64,000 nt of DNA from Bacillota bacterium (GCA_013540605.1 JABVCK010000009.1:226341-290340), one strand, 5' to 3'; positions 7,932 to 17,398 are shown, counted from the first letter of the stretch. Notes: generated by a model not told the origin, from the letters alone. Program-made: numbers and translations.

Positions 7932-8039
7932 GGGGACATTCCGCGGCAAGGAACTTTAATTGGGACATTCCTTGGCCATAAAGGAATACCAAATATGAAG
8001 GTGTGTCCCATGGCCTTATAGGCGCAGCGGTGTGTCCCA
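7932..8039 (+). repeat. Two nested family A repeats between ptb and buk
   Basis: An outer copy (left end 7932, right end GCAGCGGTGTGTCCC at about 8039, followed by TACATTAAAA) is interrupted by a complete inner copy at 7962-8009, which is 48 bp with ends GGGACATTCC and GGTGTGTCCC. The right flank continues into the buk ribosome binding site. The nesting shows that one unit inserted into another. Confidence 0.75.
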
Positions 8040-8065
8040 TTACATTAAAAAAAGGGGGACGCATG

Positions 8066-9142
8066 ATGAAAGAAACCTATAGGATTTTAGCTGTCAATCC
8101 TGGCTCAACATCAACAAAGATAGCTGTATACGATAATGAGCAGCCGGTTTTTGAAGAGGTGCTCCGGCATCCCGTTGAAGAGATTAAAAAGTATGCAGCC
8201 ATCTGTGACCAGTTTGGCTTTAGAAAGGAAGTAATAGTCAACACCTTAAAGGAAAAGAAAATCAGCCTTGATTCCCTGGATGCGGTGGTAGGCAGGGGAG
8301 GCAATATGAAGCCGGTTGAAGGCGGTACATATAAGGTCAATCCGCAGATGGTGGAGGACCTTAAGGTAGGGGTGATGGGACAGCACGCTTCCAACCTTGG
8401 CGGCGTTATAGCCTTTGATATAGCAAACCAGCTCGGTCTGGAAGCTTTCGTTGTAGACCCTGTTGTGGTGGATGAGTTCGAGGATCTGGCAAGGGTATCC
8501 GGTATGCCTGAGATTCAGAGGAAATCCAAGGACCACCCGTTGAATCAGAAGGCTGCAGCAAGACAGGCAGCTTCGGAACTCGGTGGTGAGTACAGCCAGT
8601 TCAATTTTATTGTTGGGCATCTGGGAGGCGGGATTTCAGTAGGGATACACAGGAAGGGCAGGATTATCGACGTAAACAACGCGCTGGACGGAGACGGCCC
8701 GTTTTCCCCTGAGAGAACAGGCGGCCTCCCTGTCGGGTCGCTTATAGATATGTGCTACTCAGGCAAATATACGAAAGAGGAGCTCAGGAAGAAGATAGTC
8801 GGAGGCGGCGGATTGGTTGCGTACCTCGGAACAAACGACGGCCGCGAGGTTCAGAAGATGATCAAGGCCGGGGACCAGAAAGCGCGGTTGATATATGAAG
8901 CCATGGCATACCAGATAGCCAAGGAAATAGGGGCAGGGGCTACTGTTCTCAAGGGTGAAGTGGATGCAATCATTCTGACCGGAGGGCTGGCCTACGATGA
9001 TGAACTTATGAACTGGATCAAAGAACGGGTAGGGTTTATTGCCAGGGTTATGGTGTATCCCGGGGAGTTTGAGATGCTGGCAATGGTTCAGGGTGTGCTC
9101 AGGGTCTTCCGGGGACAGGAAGAAGTAAAGATATATAAGTAA
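8066..9142 (+). CDS. buk: Butyrate kinase-family acyl kinase
   Basis: 358 residues of the acetokinase superfamily, Buk type. N-terminal phosphate-binding ILAVNPGSTSTKIAVYD, the VVGRGGNMKPVEGGTY segment, GHLGGGISVG, and the ADENOSINE-site region ILTGGLAYDDELMNWI are all present. It makes ATP from acyl phosphate and ADP. The start is taken at the second of two adjacent ATGs; AAAAGGGGGAC, supplied by the right flank of the family A repeat, is the ribosome binding site. Frame upstream of this comes from the repeat itself and is not expected to be translated. Together with ptb it is the substrate-level phosphorylation step. Confidence 0.93.
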   Translation: MKETYRILAVNPGSTSTKIAVYDNEQPVFEEVLRHPVEEIKKYAAICDQFGFRKEVIVNTLKEKKISLDSLDAVVGRGGNMKPVEGGTYKVNPQMVEDLKVGVMGQHASNLGGVIAFDIANQLGLEAFVVDPVVVDEFEDLARVSGMPEIQRKSKDHPLNQKAAARQAASELGGEYSQFNFIVGHLGGGISVGIHRKGRIIDVNNALDGDGPFSPERTGGLPVGSLIDMCYSGKYTKEELRKKIVGGGGLVAYLGTNDGREVQKMIKAGDQKARLIYEAMAYQIAKEIGAGATVLKGEVDAIILTGGLAYDDELMNWIKERVGFIARVMVYPGEFEMLAMVQGVLRVFRGQEEVKIYK

Positions 9143-9190
9143 ATATTTCTAGAGGGAATTACGTGGCGTTCACAGAATATATATATACTA

Positions 9191-9219
9191 TTGCAATTAA
9201 ACGGTTTCTTGGCTATTAT
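9191..9219 (+). promoter_or_regulatory. Candidate sigma-A promoter of the sigma-54 activator gene
   Basis: TTGCAA-N17-TATTAT. A start about 7 bp downstream would fall on the GGAGGT at 9224-9229, which argues that the ATG at 9274 rather than the TTG at 9238 is used for the regulator. Confidence 0.5.
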
Positions 9220-9273
9220 TAATGGAGGTAGGAACTGTTGCCGGATACTATTATTAGGAAAGGCAGGTACGCC

Positions 9274-11199
9274 ATGGATTCCCGAATTTTATTCATTTCA
9301 ACATACCCTGAGCTAACCGATATGGCAAAGGAATTATCACAGGAACTTGGAATACCCATGAAGGTGCACGAAGGGGGAATTATGAGAAATGGGCATCTAT
9401 ATGCCAAAAAGATGGAGAAAGACCTCGATGTTATAATAAGCTGCGGCGGAACTGCCGCAGCGATAAAAGAACTTGTGAGCATTCCTGTAGTGTCGATAGA
9501 AATCAGCACGGTGGATTTTCTCAATGCGCTGATAAAGGCCAGAGAATACGGAGATAAAATCGGATTGGTCAGCTACAAGTCGGAGAAACTGGAGAACATA
9601 GAAAGCATGAGAAATGTATTGAACATGGATTTCAGCGTATTTCCGTACAGCGATAGAAGCGAACTGGAAGCAAGGATAGAAGATGCTACCGCCTTAGGGA
9701 AACTGACGATTGTAAGCATGGGCAGCTGTGTAATAGAGATAGCAAAAAACAAGAATCTCAACGGGGTTTTGGTTAAGAGCAGCAGGAGGGCAGTTGAACA
9801 GGCGATACTATCCGCAAAGAACATCAGCGATTTCGGAAAAAGGGAAAAGGAAAGGGCAGAACGGCTGAAGGCAATAATCGACTACTCCGGGGAAGGCATT
9901 ATCGCCATAGACAAACAGGATGTGATTACAACATTCAACCCTGCTGCCGAGAAGATTTTTGAAACCAATGCACAGTCGGTTATAGGACAAAAAATTTCGA
10001 AGCTTAGACTTGGCAACGGCCAGAGTCTTGTCAACGGCGACCGCGGCTATGAGCTTGGAAAGGTAATGAAGGTAAACAATATTCAGGTAATACTTAACCG
10101 GGTCCCTATAATAGTGGATAAGGAACATGTCGGCATAATATTTACCATACAAGAGGTTTCAAAGCTGCAAAAACTGGAGCAGAAGGTCAGGACGGAACTG
10201 TATACAAAGGGTCTTGTCGCCAAACACCATTTTGAAGGAATTATCGGCGAAAGCCGGGTAATGGAAGAGGCAAAGGATAAGGCTGCGAAATTCGGCAGAA
10301 CCTCAACCACTATATTGATAGAAGGAGAGACGGGCAGCGGAAAAGAGCTGTTTGCTCAGAGCATACACAATATAAGCGACAGGCGGGAGGGTCCCTTTGT
10401 AGCGATAAACTGCGCAGCCCTCCCGGAAAACCTGCTCGAAAGTGAGCTTTTCGGGTACGAGGAAGGGGCTTTTACAGGGGCCAAAAAAGGGGGGAAGCCC
10501 GGTCTTTTTGAGCTGGCCCACAGGGGAACAATTTTTCTGGATGAGATCGGAGGTATATCCCCAAGGCTCCAAAGCAGGCTTCTCAGGGTGCTCCAGGAGA
10601 AGGAAGTGCTGAGGATTGGGGGAGACTATATTCTGAACATCGACGTCAGGGTAATCGCTGCAACCAATACCAGCTTATACGAATTGGTGCAAAAAGGGAA
10701 ATTCAGGGAAGACCTGTTCTTCAGGATTAACATACTGAATCTTAAAGTGCCGCCTTTGAGGGAAAGGAAAGAGGATATCCCTCTGCTGGTGAAGCACTTT
10801 GTTGAAATTATGAACCACGAACACAACACGGGCATCAAAGGAATTACCGAAGCCGGAATAGAAGTTTTAAAGAGGTATGATTGGCCGGGCAATGTAAGAG
10901 AACTGGAAAACTTTACGGAAAAAATGGTTATACTGGCGGAGAGCCCTGTTATAGAGGCCGATTTTGCCGAACAACTGCTTGCCGAACACGCCGTTTACAA
11001 AAACATAAACGCAAAACGGGGAAGCGTGTCTGATGATAGCATTATGATAAAGCTAGGGCAACTCAAGGATATGGAGCTTCAGATTATCGAAACGGTGAAC
11101 AAACGCGTTAAGGGTGATAAGGCCCTGCTTGCCGAGAAGCTGGGTATCAGCCGGACAACGCTGTGGAAGAGGCTGAAGGATTTGGAGAATAGTAATTAG
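9274..11199 (+). CDS. PrpR-type sigma-54-dependent transcriptional activator
   Basis: 641 residues from ATG 9274; an alternative TTG at 9238 with GGAGGT 8 bp upstream would add 12. Order: PrpR_N sensor domain (about 1-180, [18 protein letters not shown]...[13 protein letters not shown]), PAS domain (about 195-300, [15 protein letters not shown]), sigma-54 AAA+ domain (about 320-550) with Walker A GETGSGKE, the GAFTGA loop that contacts sigma-54, and Walker B GTIFLDEI, then a Fis-type helix-turn-helix at the C-terminus ([19 protein letters not shown]). PrpR_N domains sense small molecules, often a pathway intermediate. It sits between ptb-buk and the symporter, each preceded by a -24/-12 promoter, so it very likely controls both units. 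Confidence 0.93.
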   Translation: MDSRILFISTYPELTDMAKELSQELGIPMKVHEGGIMRNGHLYAKKMEKDLDVIISCGGTAAAIKELVSIPVVSIEISTVDFLNALIKAREYGDKIGLVSYKSEKLENIESMRNVLNMDFSVFPYSDRSELEARIEDATALGKLTIVSMGSCVIEIAKNKNLNGVLVKSSRRAVEQAILSAKNISDFGKREKERAERLKAIIDYSGEGIIAIDKQDVITTFNPAAEKIFETNAQSVIGQKISKLRLGNGQSLVNGDRGYELGKVMKVNNIQVILNRVPIIVDKEHVGIIFTIQEVSKLQKLEQKVRTELYTKGLVAKHHFEGIIGESRVMEEAKDKAAKFGRTSTTILIEGETGSGKELFAQSIHNISDRREGPFVAINCAALPENLLESELFGYEEGAFTGAKKGGKPGLFELAHRGTIFLDEIGGISPRLQSRLLRVLQEKEVLRIGGDYILNIDVRVIAATNTSLYELVQKGKFREDLFFRINILNLKVPPLRERKEDIPLLVKHFVEIMNHEHNTGIKGITEAGIEVLKRYDWPGNVRELENFTEKMVILAESPVIEADFAEQLLAEHAVYKNINAKRGSVSDDSIMIKLGQLKDMELQIIETVNKRVKGDKALLAEKLGISRTTLWKRLKDLENSN

Positions 11200-11216
11200 A
11201 ATGTTTTGTGACCTTT

Positions 11217-11240
11217 CGCTGTTGATTTTTATCGACAGCG
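11217..11240 (+). terminator. Terminator-like hairpin after the activator gene
   Basis: CGCTGTTGAT / ATCGACAGCG, ten pairs including one G-T, with a TTTT loop. The T run after it is interrupted (CTATTGTTTT), so it is weak. Confidence 0.6.
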
Positions 11241-11396
11241 CTATTGTTTTAATCATGTTAAAATAATTAACGGAAATTAAGATAGTTATTCAAAATAGAA
11301 ACATATCCCTGTCTAAAACTTGAATGGAACGGTTAAAGAGTGTCTCAGGCTTATGCATGATAGGGTTTTAAGGGAATTCCACAAACGGGTCAAAAG

Positions 11397-11412
11397 TGGT
11401 ATGGATTTTGCT
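11397..11412 (+). promoter_or_regulatory. Sigma-54 (-24/-12) promoter of the symporter-kor operon
   Basis: TGGTATGGATTTTGCT, with GG and GC separated by exactly 10 bp, 80 bp upstream of the symporter start. It is the second such site flanking the activator gene. Confidence 0.75.
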
Positions 11413-11492
11413 TGTATATAATGAATTGTAGAGGGGCTGAATAAAAAGCCTACACATAAACATAAACACAGCAGAAGGAGGAAGTAAAGAAT

Positions 11493-12908
11493 ATGTCTGT
11501 TCAATTTATGATTATAGTTGCATATTTTGCTTTAACCGTGGGTATAGGTGTATACGCCAAAAAAAAATCGACCAGTTCTGATGCGTTTCACGGTGCCAAA
11601 CTGGGCGTCCTGATGTGCGTCGCAGCCGGAACCGGTGAATGGCTGGGTGGAACTTCCACAACGGGGGTATCGGAATACGGCTATGCTTTTGGGCTATCGG
11701 GCGCATGGTATACGATATCAAATGGTATAGGTGTCATGGTGCTTGCCCTGCTGTTTGCCAAGCTATACAGGAGCCTGGAGACGGTAACGGTACCCGGAAT
11801 AGTAGAGAAATTCATAGGTGTCAGGGCAAGGGTAGTTGCCAGCGTGCTGCTCACATTTGTAATGATAGTCGTGGGAACATCCCAGATTATTGCCGCCGGA
11901 ACGCTGGGTGTCTCAGTGCTCGGCCTGAATTTTAATGTCTCGGTTATCGTTTTGGGTATAGGCTTTATTATTTATACTCTGGCCGGGGGCATGACAGCCG
12001 TCGGGTATACAAATATGCTGCACCTGGTTGCTATGTACGGAGGTGTAATACTTGCTCTGTTCTTAGTTGGGGGGGATATCGGAGGTCTAGCCGCTCTACA
12101 GACGGCGCTGCCGGCAAACCCATATTTCAGTTGGTTTGGTATAGGCACCCCAAAGGTTACCTCATGGATAATAGCCTCAATCCTTGGAGCTTGTACGGCC
12201 CAGGCGGGAATACAGCCTATACTTGCGGCAAGGGATGTCAAGGTGGCAAAGACAGCAGCAGTGCTAACCGCGTTTGCGGTAGCACCCTTTGGAATACTTA
12301 CTGCACTTCTTGGGATGGCTGCAAAGGTTAGATTCCCGGAACTGGCTAATGCCAAGCTTGCACTTCCCACCCTTATGATGAACCTGCAGCCGGTTGCGGG
12401 CGGCATTGTCCTGGCATCGATAATGGCTGCAATACTTTCGACCGTATCGCCGATAATCCTTGCATCGGGAACCATGTTTACAAAGGATATATATCACAGG
12501 ATATTGAAACCAAATGCAACGGACAAGGAAGTATTGTTCATGTCGAGGTTCTCAACCGGTATTTCCGGGGTGCTGTGCATAGTGCTCTCGGTGTTCATGT
12601 ACGGGAGCACCAGGATTCTGGATATGGTTTACTTTGCGTATACATTGAGGGGTTCGCTGTTCGTTATACTTCTTCTGGCAATCTACTGGAAGGGTACATC
12701 ATCCAAGGGTGCGGTCTGGGCTATGGTAGCCACCGGATTCATCGGCTTCTTCTGGGTTGCCTACAAGGCCGTAGTCGGGCAGTTTCCGATACACCCTGAG
12801 CTTAACGAGACATATGCTGCGGTAATCGTTGCATTCATCACGACAATACTGTTCAGTTTAATGTTCAAGGACGGGAATGAAAGGACCGGAAATAATCTAT
12901 CCGCATAG
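11493..12908 (+). CDS. Sodium:solute symporter (SSS family)
   Basis: 471 residues with about 12-13 hydrophobic helices and the SSS layout: FALTVGIGVYAKKKS after the first helix, GTGEWLGGTSTTGVSEYGYAFGLSGAWY in the substrate/Na+ region, the LAGGMTAVGYTNMLHL stretch, and ILSTVSPIILASGTMFTKDIY. Such carriers import organic solutes with sodium. In this operon, with an aminotransferase and 2-oxoacid oxidoreductase downstream, the likely cargo is the fermented amino acid or its 2-oxoacid; this is inference. GAAGGAGGAAG precedes the ATG. First gene of a sigma-54-driven operon. Confidence 0.9.
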   Translation: MSVQFMIIVAYFALTVGIGVYAKKKSTSSDAFHGAKLGVLMCVAAGTGEWLGGTSTTGVSEYGYAFGLSGAWYTISNGIGVMVLALLFAKLYRSLETVTVPGIVEKFIGVRARVVASVLLTFVMIVVGTSQIIAAGTLGVSVLGLNFNVSVIVLGIGFIIYTLAGGMTAVGYTNMLHLVAMYGGVILALFLVGGDIGGLAALQTALPANPYFSWFGIGTPKVTSWIIASILGACTAQAGIQPILAARDVKVAKTAAVLTAFAVAPFGILTALLGMAAKVRFPELANAKLALPTLMMNLQPVAGGIVLASIMAAILSTVSPIILASGTMFTKDIYHRILKPNATDKEVLFMSRFSTGISGVLCIVLSVFMYGSTRILDMVYFAYTLRGSLFVILLLAIYWKGTSSKGAVWAMVATGFIGFFWVAYKAVVGQFPIHPELNETYAAVIVAFITTILFSLMFKDGNERTGNNLSA

Positions 12909-12922
12909 AAAGAGGTAATCAG

Positions 12923-13447
12923 ATGAAAGGGAAAAACGCAGCAGTATATATGCTAACGCTCCTCTTATCCGTTGCAATACTGGCCGGCTGCGGAGACAGC
13001 GGCATCAAGAAGGTAAAGGAAAATGCAGATATAGTAAAAGAGTATAACGATGCGATCGGGACATATAACAAGCTGGCGTTATCCTTTACCTCGCTGGCGA
13101 GGTTGGTGGACGATGAGATTAAAAAAGGCGCAGCCTTCGACAAAGCGTTTTGGGATAAGTTCACGGAAGAAGAGAAAAAGGTGCTCACCCGTAAAAACGC
13201 TATGGAGAGCTATACTTTTAATTACAGGGAGATAGAAGCGGTTATGGATGAAATACGCCCGTTCATCGCCAATGTTGAGAGATACCTCAAAGCTGCTTCC
13301 GAGTACAGGGAAGGTGGGGGTGACGCGGATAGGGAGAAGTTTGCAGCATCCCACCGGCAGTTGTATAACGATATGATGGAGCAGAGTTCCAGGATAGTAA
13401 ATAAATTCGACGGGATATATAACAGCTTTGTCGTGGGAAACGACTAG
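12923..13447 (+). CDS. Small lipoprotein of unknown function
   Basis: 174 residues. The signal (VYMLTLLLSVAILAGCGDSG) has a clear lipobox LAGC, so it should be anchored outside the membrane at Cys 22. The rest is helical and charged (VKENADIVKEYNDAIGTYNKLA, FTEEEKKVLTRKNAMESY), without a recognised domain. It starts 14 bp after the symporter stop and precedes korD by 45 bp. Its place between a transporter and the enzyme genes suggests a role in uptake, or simply a passenger; neither can be shown. Confidence 0.8.
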   Translation: MKGKNAAVYMLTLLLSVAILAGCGDSGIKKVKENADIVKEYNDAIGTYNKLALSFTSLARLVDDEIKKGAAFDKAFWDKFTEEEKKVLTRKNAMESYTFNYREIEAVMDEIRPFIANVERYLKAASEYREGGGDADREKFAASHRQLYNDMMEQSSRIVNKFDGIYNSFVVGND

Positions 13448-13492
13448 ATCTCAGTTGCAGAAAGAATATCCCTGATGAAAGGAGTATGAGAC

Positions 13493-13696
13493 ATGAATAG
13501 GGTAATTGTCAACACCGACTGGTGTAAAAGGTGCGGCATTTGCGTAGAGTTCTGCCCTGTAGAGGTCTTTACACAGGAGGTAGACGGGACGCCTGTGCCT
13601 GAGCACCTTGAAAAATGCACGGGGTGCAGGATGTGTGTCCTGAGGTGCCCGGACTTCGCAGTGGAAGTGGAGGTGGATAAGGATGGAACAAAATAG
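13493..13696 (+). CDS. korD: 2-oxoacid:ferredoxin oxidoreductase, delta (ferredoxin-like) subunit
   Basis: 67 residues with two complete 4Fe-4S motifs: Cys 11, 14, 17, 21 and Cys 42, 45, 48, 52, each ending in CP. It passes electrons from the TPP active site of the beta subunit to ferredoxin. AAAGGAGTATGAG precedes the ATG. It overlaps korA by 14 bp, with the order delta-alpha-beta-gamma typical of Kor/Vor complexes. Confidence 0.9.
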   Translation: MNRVIVNTDWCKRCGICVEFCPVEVFTQEVDGTPVPEHLEKCTGCRMCVLRCPDFAVEVEVDKDGTK

Positions 13697-14825
13697 AAGA
13701 ATAAGATTTATTCAGGGCAACGAGGCTATAGCCGAAGGGGCTATAGCTGCCGGGGCAAGGTTTTATGCGGGCTATCCGATAACTCCTTCATCGGAGGTGG
13801 CGGAAGTATCATCGGTACGCCTGCCGCAGGTAGGCGGCTTATATGTGCAGATGGAAGATGAGATAGGCAGTATAGCCGCAATAATAGGGGCCTCGGTTGC
13901 CGGTAAAAAATCATATACTGCCACCAGCGGTCCGGGTTTCTCGCTTATGCAGGAAAACCTGGGTGTTGCGGTAATGGCCGAAGTGCCTTGTGTGATCATC
14001 GACGTGCAGAGGTCCGGACCCAGTACCGGCCTGGCTACAAAACCCGCCCAGGGTGATGTCATGCAAAGCCGCTGGGGCACCCATGGCGACCATGGCATTA
14101 TAGTAATCTCACCATCGTCTGTGCAGGATTGCTATGACCTTACAATACAGGCGTTCAACCTTTCGGAAAAATACAGGACGCCCGTGATTTTCCTGGCCGA
14201 CGAGATCGTTGGTCATATGAGGGAAAAGGCAGTCCTGTGGGAGCCATCCCCGGATCAGATCATCAATAGAAAGAAACCGACCTGTGATCCCAAGGATTAC
14301 AAACCTTTTAAACCCGACGAAGACGGGATTGCACCCCTGGCGGCTTACGGCAGCGAATACGTATTCAGGGTTTCAGGGTCAACTCACGATGAGACGGGAT
14401 TTGCCAATAGCAAGCCGGACAACGCCGATAGGTTTATAAGGCATTATACGGATAAGATAGAGAAGAACAAAAAAGATATTGTTATACTGAGAAGGTTCAA
14501 CCTTGAAGATGCCGAGTACGCGATAGTTACCTTCGGCTGTTCAACCAGGTCGGCCCTGGAAGCGATGAAGATTGCAAGGAACATGGGTAAGAAGGTAGGG
14601 GTACTGCAGCTTGTCACGCTGTGGCCCTTCGCGGATGACGGAGTCAGGGAGCTGTGCCGCAAGGTCAAAGGTGTAGTTGTGCCCGAGATGAACCTCGGCC
14701 AGGTTATCCGGGAGGTCAAACGGGTAAACGAGAACAATATACCTATCGTAGGCGTAAACAAAGTGAACAGTGAAGCAATCACTCCCTTTGAAATACTTGC
14801 CGGAATCGAGGAGGTGGAGAGATGA
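13683..14825 (+). CDS. korA: 2-oxoacid:ferredoxin oxidoreductase, alpha subunit
   Basis: 380 residues. The N-terminal pyrimidine-binding domain shows GNEAIAEGAIAAGARFYAGYPITPSSEV and YVQMEDEIGSIAAIIGASVAGKKSYTATSGPGFSLM, then GPSTGLATKPAQGD; domain II ends with GVVVPEMNLGQ. It works with the beta subunit in oxidative CoA-dependent decarboxylation of a 2-oxoacid. Kor (2-oxoglutarate), Vor (branched-chain) and Ior-like enzymes cannot be told apart here; the Ptb/Buk pair in the same regulon favours branched-chain or short-chain 2-oxoacids. Overlaps korD and is followed by korB with an ATGA overlap. Confidence 0.9.
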   Translation: MEQNRRIRFIQGNEAIAEGAIAAGARFYAGYPITPSSEVAEVSSVRLPQVGGLYVQMEDEIGSIAAIIGASVAGKKSYTATSGPGFSLMQENLGVAVMAEVPCVIIDVQRSGPSTGLATKPAQGDVMQSRWGTHGDHGIIVISPSSVQDCYDLTIQAFNLSEKYRTPVIFLADEIVGHMREKAVLWEPSPDQIINRKKPTCDPKDYKPFKPDEDGIAPLAAYGSEYVFRVSGSTHDETGFANSKPDNADRFIRHYTDKIEKNKKDIVILRRFNLEDAEYAIVTFGCSTRSALEAMKIARNMGKKVGVLQLVTLWPFADDGVRELCRKVKGVVVPEMNLGQVIREVKRVNENNIPIVGVNKVNSEAITPFEILAGIEEVER

Positions 14826-15643
14826 GCAATATGAAATTTGACGATTACTTGGTTAAGAACAAATTTCCACTATTCTGGTGCGGAGGATGCGGAAATGGAA
14901 ACGTACTGGGAGCAATAGTCAGGGCCTTTGAGGAACTGCAGCTTGACAGGAAGAATACGGTGGTAGTTACCGGGATCGGATGCTGGGGAAAAGCCGATGA
15001 TTACATCAATACAAACGCATTTCACGGGACTCATGGGAGGGCGCTGGCCTTTGCTACCGGTATAAAGCTTGCCAACCCTGAGCTTAAGGTGCTGGTCCTC
15101 ATGGGGGACGGCGACGGAGCAACGATAGGAGGAAATCACCTCATCCACGCAGCAAGGAGAAATGTAGACCTTACCGCAATAGTCGTTAATAATCTCAACT
15201 ATGGCATGACAGGAGGCCAGTATTCGGGTACGACACCGGAGGCAAGCTACACCAGCACCTCGCCCTATGGACACATTGAGCAGGGTTTTGACCTCTGCAA
15301 GCTGGTTGAAGGAGCGGGCGCGCCCTATGTGGCGCGGGGCAGCGTGTACAATATCGTTCAACTGCAAAAGTTGATCGTTGAAGCGCTGAACAAGAAAGGG
15401 TTTTCCTTTGTTGAAGCGATTGCTCCCTGCCCAACGCATTTCGGCCGCCGCAACGGCATGAAAACCGGACCCAAAATGCTGAATTGGATTAAGGAGAACT
15501 CGGTCAATATTAAACAGGCTGAAAAACTATCTCCCGAGGAGAGGGAGAAGAAGTTTGTGCTTGGAAAGTTTGTAGACAGGGACAAGGAAGACTACAGCAC
15601 AAAGTACGAGAAAATATTCGCAATAGCTGAGAATGCTGAATAG
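14822..15643 (+). CDS. korB: 2-oxoacid:ferredoxin oxidoreductase, beta (TPP-binding) subunit
   Basis: 273 residues. Cysteines in FWCGGCGNGNVLGA coordinate the proximal cluster or sit near TPP, and TPP binding is marked by GDGDGATIGGNHLIHAARRNVDLTAIVVNNLNYGMTGGQYS, the GDG...N-x-YGMTGGQ pattern of the family. The ATGA start overlaps the korA stop. It holds the active-site thiamine diphosphate of the KorDABC complex. Confidence 0.92.
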   Translation: MSNMKFDDYLVKNKFPLFWCGGCGNGNVLGAIVRAFEELQLDRKNTVVVTGIGCWGKADDYINTNAFHGTHGRALAFATGIKLANPELKVLVLMGDGDGATIGGNHLIHAARRNVDLTAIVVNNLNYGMTGGQYSGTTPEASYTSTSPYGHIEQGFDLCKLVEGAGAPYVARGSVYNIVQLQKLIVEALNKKGFSFVEAIAPCPTHFGRRNGMKTGPKMLNWIKENSVNIKQAEKLSPEEREKKFVLGKFVDRDKEDYSTKYEKIFAIAENAE

Positions 15644-15657
15644 AGGGGGGACAGTAC

Positions 15658-16200
15658 ATGAAGGAGAGATGGGAAATAATCCTGAGCGGGGTTGGAGGAC
15701 AGGGCCTCATTGTAAGCGGGTCAATACTCGGTGAAGCTGCTACGATTTATGAAAACAAGAACGCCACTTTGACCTCCTCCTATGGTACTGAAACCAGGGG
15801 AACGTTTACAAAATCAGACATTATAATAAGCGATGGGGACATATATTACCCTGAGGTTATGAAGGAAGATGCCGTATTGGCCCTTGCCCAGGTAGCCTAT
15901 AACAGGTATGTGGGAAGTTTGGATGAAGAAGCGGTGCTCATTTACGACAGCGGTCTTGTTGAGGATGTGAAGGCGTCCAGGGCAAAACAGCTCGGGTTCC
16001 CGATAACCGATATTGCCAGGGAACTGGGGAATCCGGCCGTTGCAAACATCGTTGCCCTTGGGATAATTGTAAAGCTGACCGGTGTCGTTTCACCGGAAGC
16101 TGTGGTCAAAGCCATAGAAGGCAGGTTCATTAAAAAACCTAGGGTTGTTGAACTGAATACAAAGGCGTTCAACCGCGGGATGGAATTGGTTAAAGACTAG
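15658..16200 (+). CDS. korC: 2-oxoacid:ferredoxin oxidoreductase, gamma subunit
   Basis: 180 residues of the POR gamma-type fold: ILSGVGGQGLIVSGSILGEAA at the N-terminus, SSYGTETRGTFTKSDIIISD, and NIVALGIIVKLTGVVSPEAVVKAIEGRF near the end. Fourteen bp after korB with AGAGGGGGGAC as the ribosome binding site. It completes the four-subunit complex. Confidence 0.92.
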   Translation: MKERWEIILSGVGGQGLIVSGSILGEAATIYENKNATLTSSYGTETRGTFTKSDIIISDGDIYYPEVMKEDAVLALAQVAYNRYVGSLDEEAVLIYDSGLVEDVKASRAKQLGFPITDIARELGNPAVANIVALGIIVKLTGVVSPEAVVKAIEGRFIKKPRVVELNTKAFNRGMELVKD

Positions 16201-16216
16201 TTGGAGGTGTTAATGT

Positions 16217-17398
16217 ATGAATATCAGGTTTGCCGATAGGATGGAAGAGGTAAAACCATCAGCAATCCGTGAGATCTCCAGGCTGATACAGCAGACACCG
16301 GGCACAATCTCGTTCGCAGGGGGGTGGCCGGCGCCCGAGCTCTTCCCCACCGAGGAGATGAAGGCTGTATGCGTAAATATAATCGACGAAGATGGAAGAG
16401 AGGCGCTTCAGTATACATCCACCGAAGGATACCTGCCGTTAAGGGAATTCATAGCAAAAAGGATGGGAGCATCGGGAGTGGATATTGACCCGAAGGACAT
16501 CCTTATAACCAACGGCTCCCAGCAGGGGTTGGATTTTTCGGGAAAGCTTTTCGTTAATGAGGGTGATGTGGTAATTTGCGAAAGCCCGAGCTATGTGGGG
16601 GCACTAAGCGCGTTCAGGGCTTATCTGCCAAGGTTTGTCGAGGTCCCAATGGATGAGGACGGTATGATTATTGAGGAGCTGGAGAAGGCACTGGCGCAGA
16701 ATCCGGGTGCGAAGTTCATATACACCATACCGGATTTCCAGAACCCCACAGGCAGGACGCTTAGCCTTGAAAGGCGGAAGAGGCTGGTAGAGCTTGCCGT
16801 TAAATACGGTGTACCAGTAATAGAAGACAACCCGTACGGGGAACTCAGGTTCGAAGGGGAGCGACTCCCGGCAGTCAAGCATTTTGATACCGAGGGTATC
16901 GTCATTTACTTGGGGACAACTTCAAAAACCTTCTGTCCCGGTTTAAGGGTGGGATGGGTTGCAGCAAGCTCGGACATAATCAGGAAATATGTGCTGATAA
17001 AACAGGGTGCCGACCTGCAGGCCAATACCCTTTCCCAGAGACAGATAGCCAAATTCGCCGAGATGTATGACTACGACGCCCATGTCAGGGGTATTATCGA
17101 TGTCTACAGGAAACGAAGGGACTTGATGATGGATATGATAAGAAAGGAGTTCCCGCTGAACATCAGCTATACCTACCCGAAGGGCGGCCTGTTTACATGG
17201 GTTGACCTTCCCGAGGGCATGGATGCCGCGGAGGTGCTGAAAAAAGCCCTTGAGCAGGGTGTCGCCTTTGTACCCGGCGAAGCATTCTATCCGAATGGCG
17301 GCAATGCAAACCACTTCAGGCTGAACTACTGCACCTCTTCGGATGAAAAAATTGTTGAGGGCATTAAGAGGCTGGGAAGGGTGTTGAAGGGACTGTAA
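16217..17398 (+). CDS. PLP-dependent aminotransferase (class I fold, LysN/2-aminoadipate type)
   Basis: 393 residues of fold-type I. Marks: ISFAGGWPAPELFPTEEM, YTSTEGYLPLREFIAKRM, DILITNGSQQGLDF, YTIPDFQNPTGRTLS, the aspartate-containing VIEDNPYGELRF, and the PLP lysine in LGTTSKTFCPGLRVGW. It resembles LysN and the catalytic half of MocR proteins, which are broad aminotransferases for aromatic, branched-chain and aminoadipate substrates. As last gene of the kor operon it probably makes the 2-oxoacid that KorDABC oxidises. TTGGAGGTG precedes the start. Confidence 0.9.
   Translation: MNIRFADRMEEVKPSAIREISRLIQQTPGTISFAGGWPAPELFPTEEMKAVCVNIIDEDGREALQYTSTEGYLPLREFIAKRMGASGVDIDPKDILITNGSQQGLDFSGKLFVNEGDVVICESPSYVGALSAFRAYLPRFVEVPMDEDGMIIEELEKALAQNPGAKFIYTIPDFQNPTGRTLSLERRKRLVELAVKYGVPVIEDNPYGELRFEGERLPAVKHFDTEGIVIYLGTTSKTFCPGLRVGWVAASSDIIRKYVLIKQGADLQANTLSQRQIAKFAEMYDYDAHVRGIIDVYRKRRDLMMDMIRKEFPLNISYTYPKGGLFTWVDLPEGMDAAEVLKKALEQGVAFVPGEAFYPNGGNANHFRLNYCTSSDEKIVEGIKRLGRVLKGL

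Noticed and set aside
9150-9190. Sigma-54 promoter upstream of the activator gene
   Set aside because: GTGGCGTTCAC is followed by AT-rich sequence without a -12 GC; a sigma-A type pair fits better.
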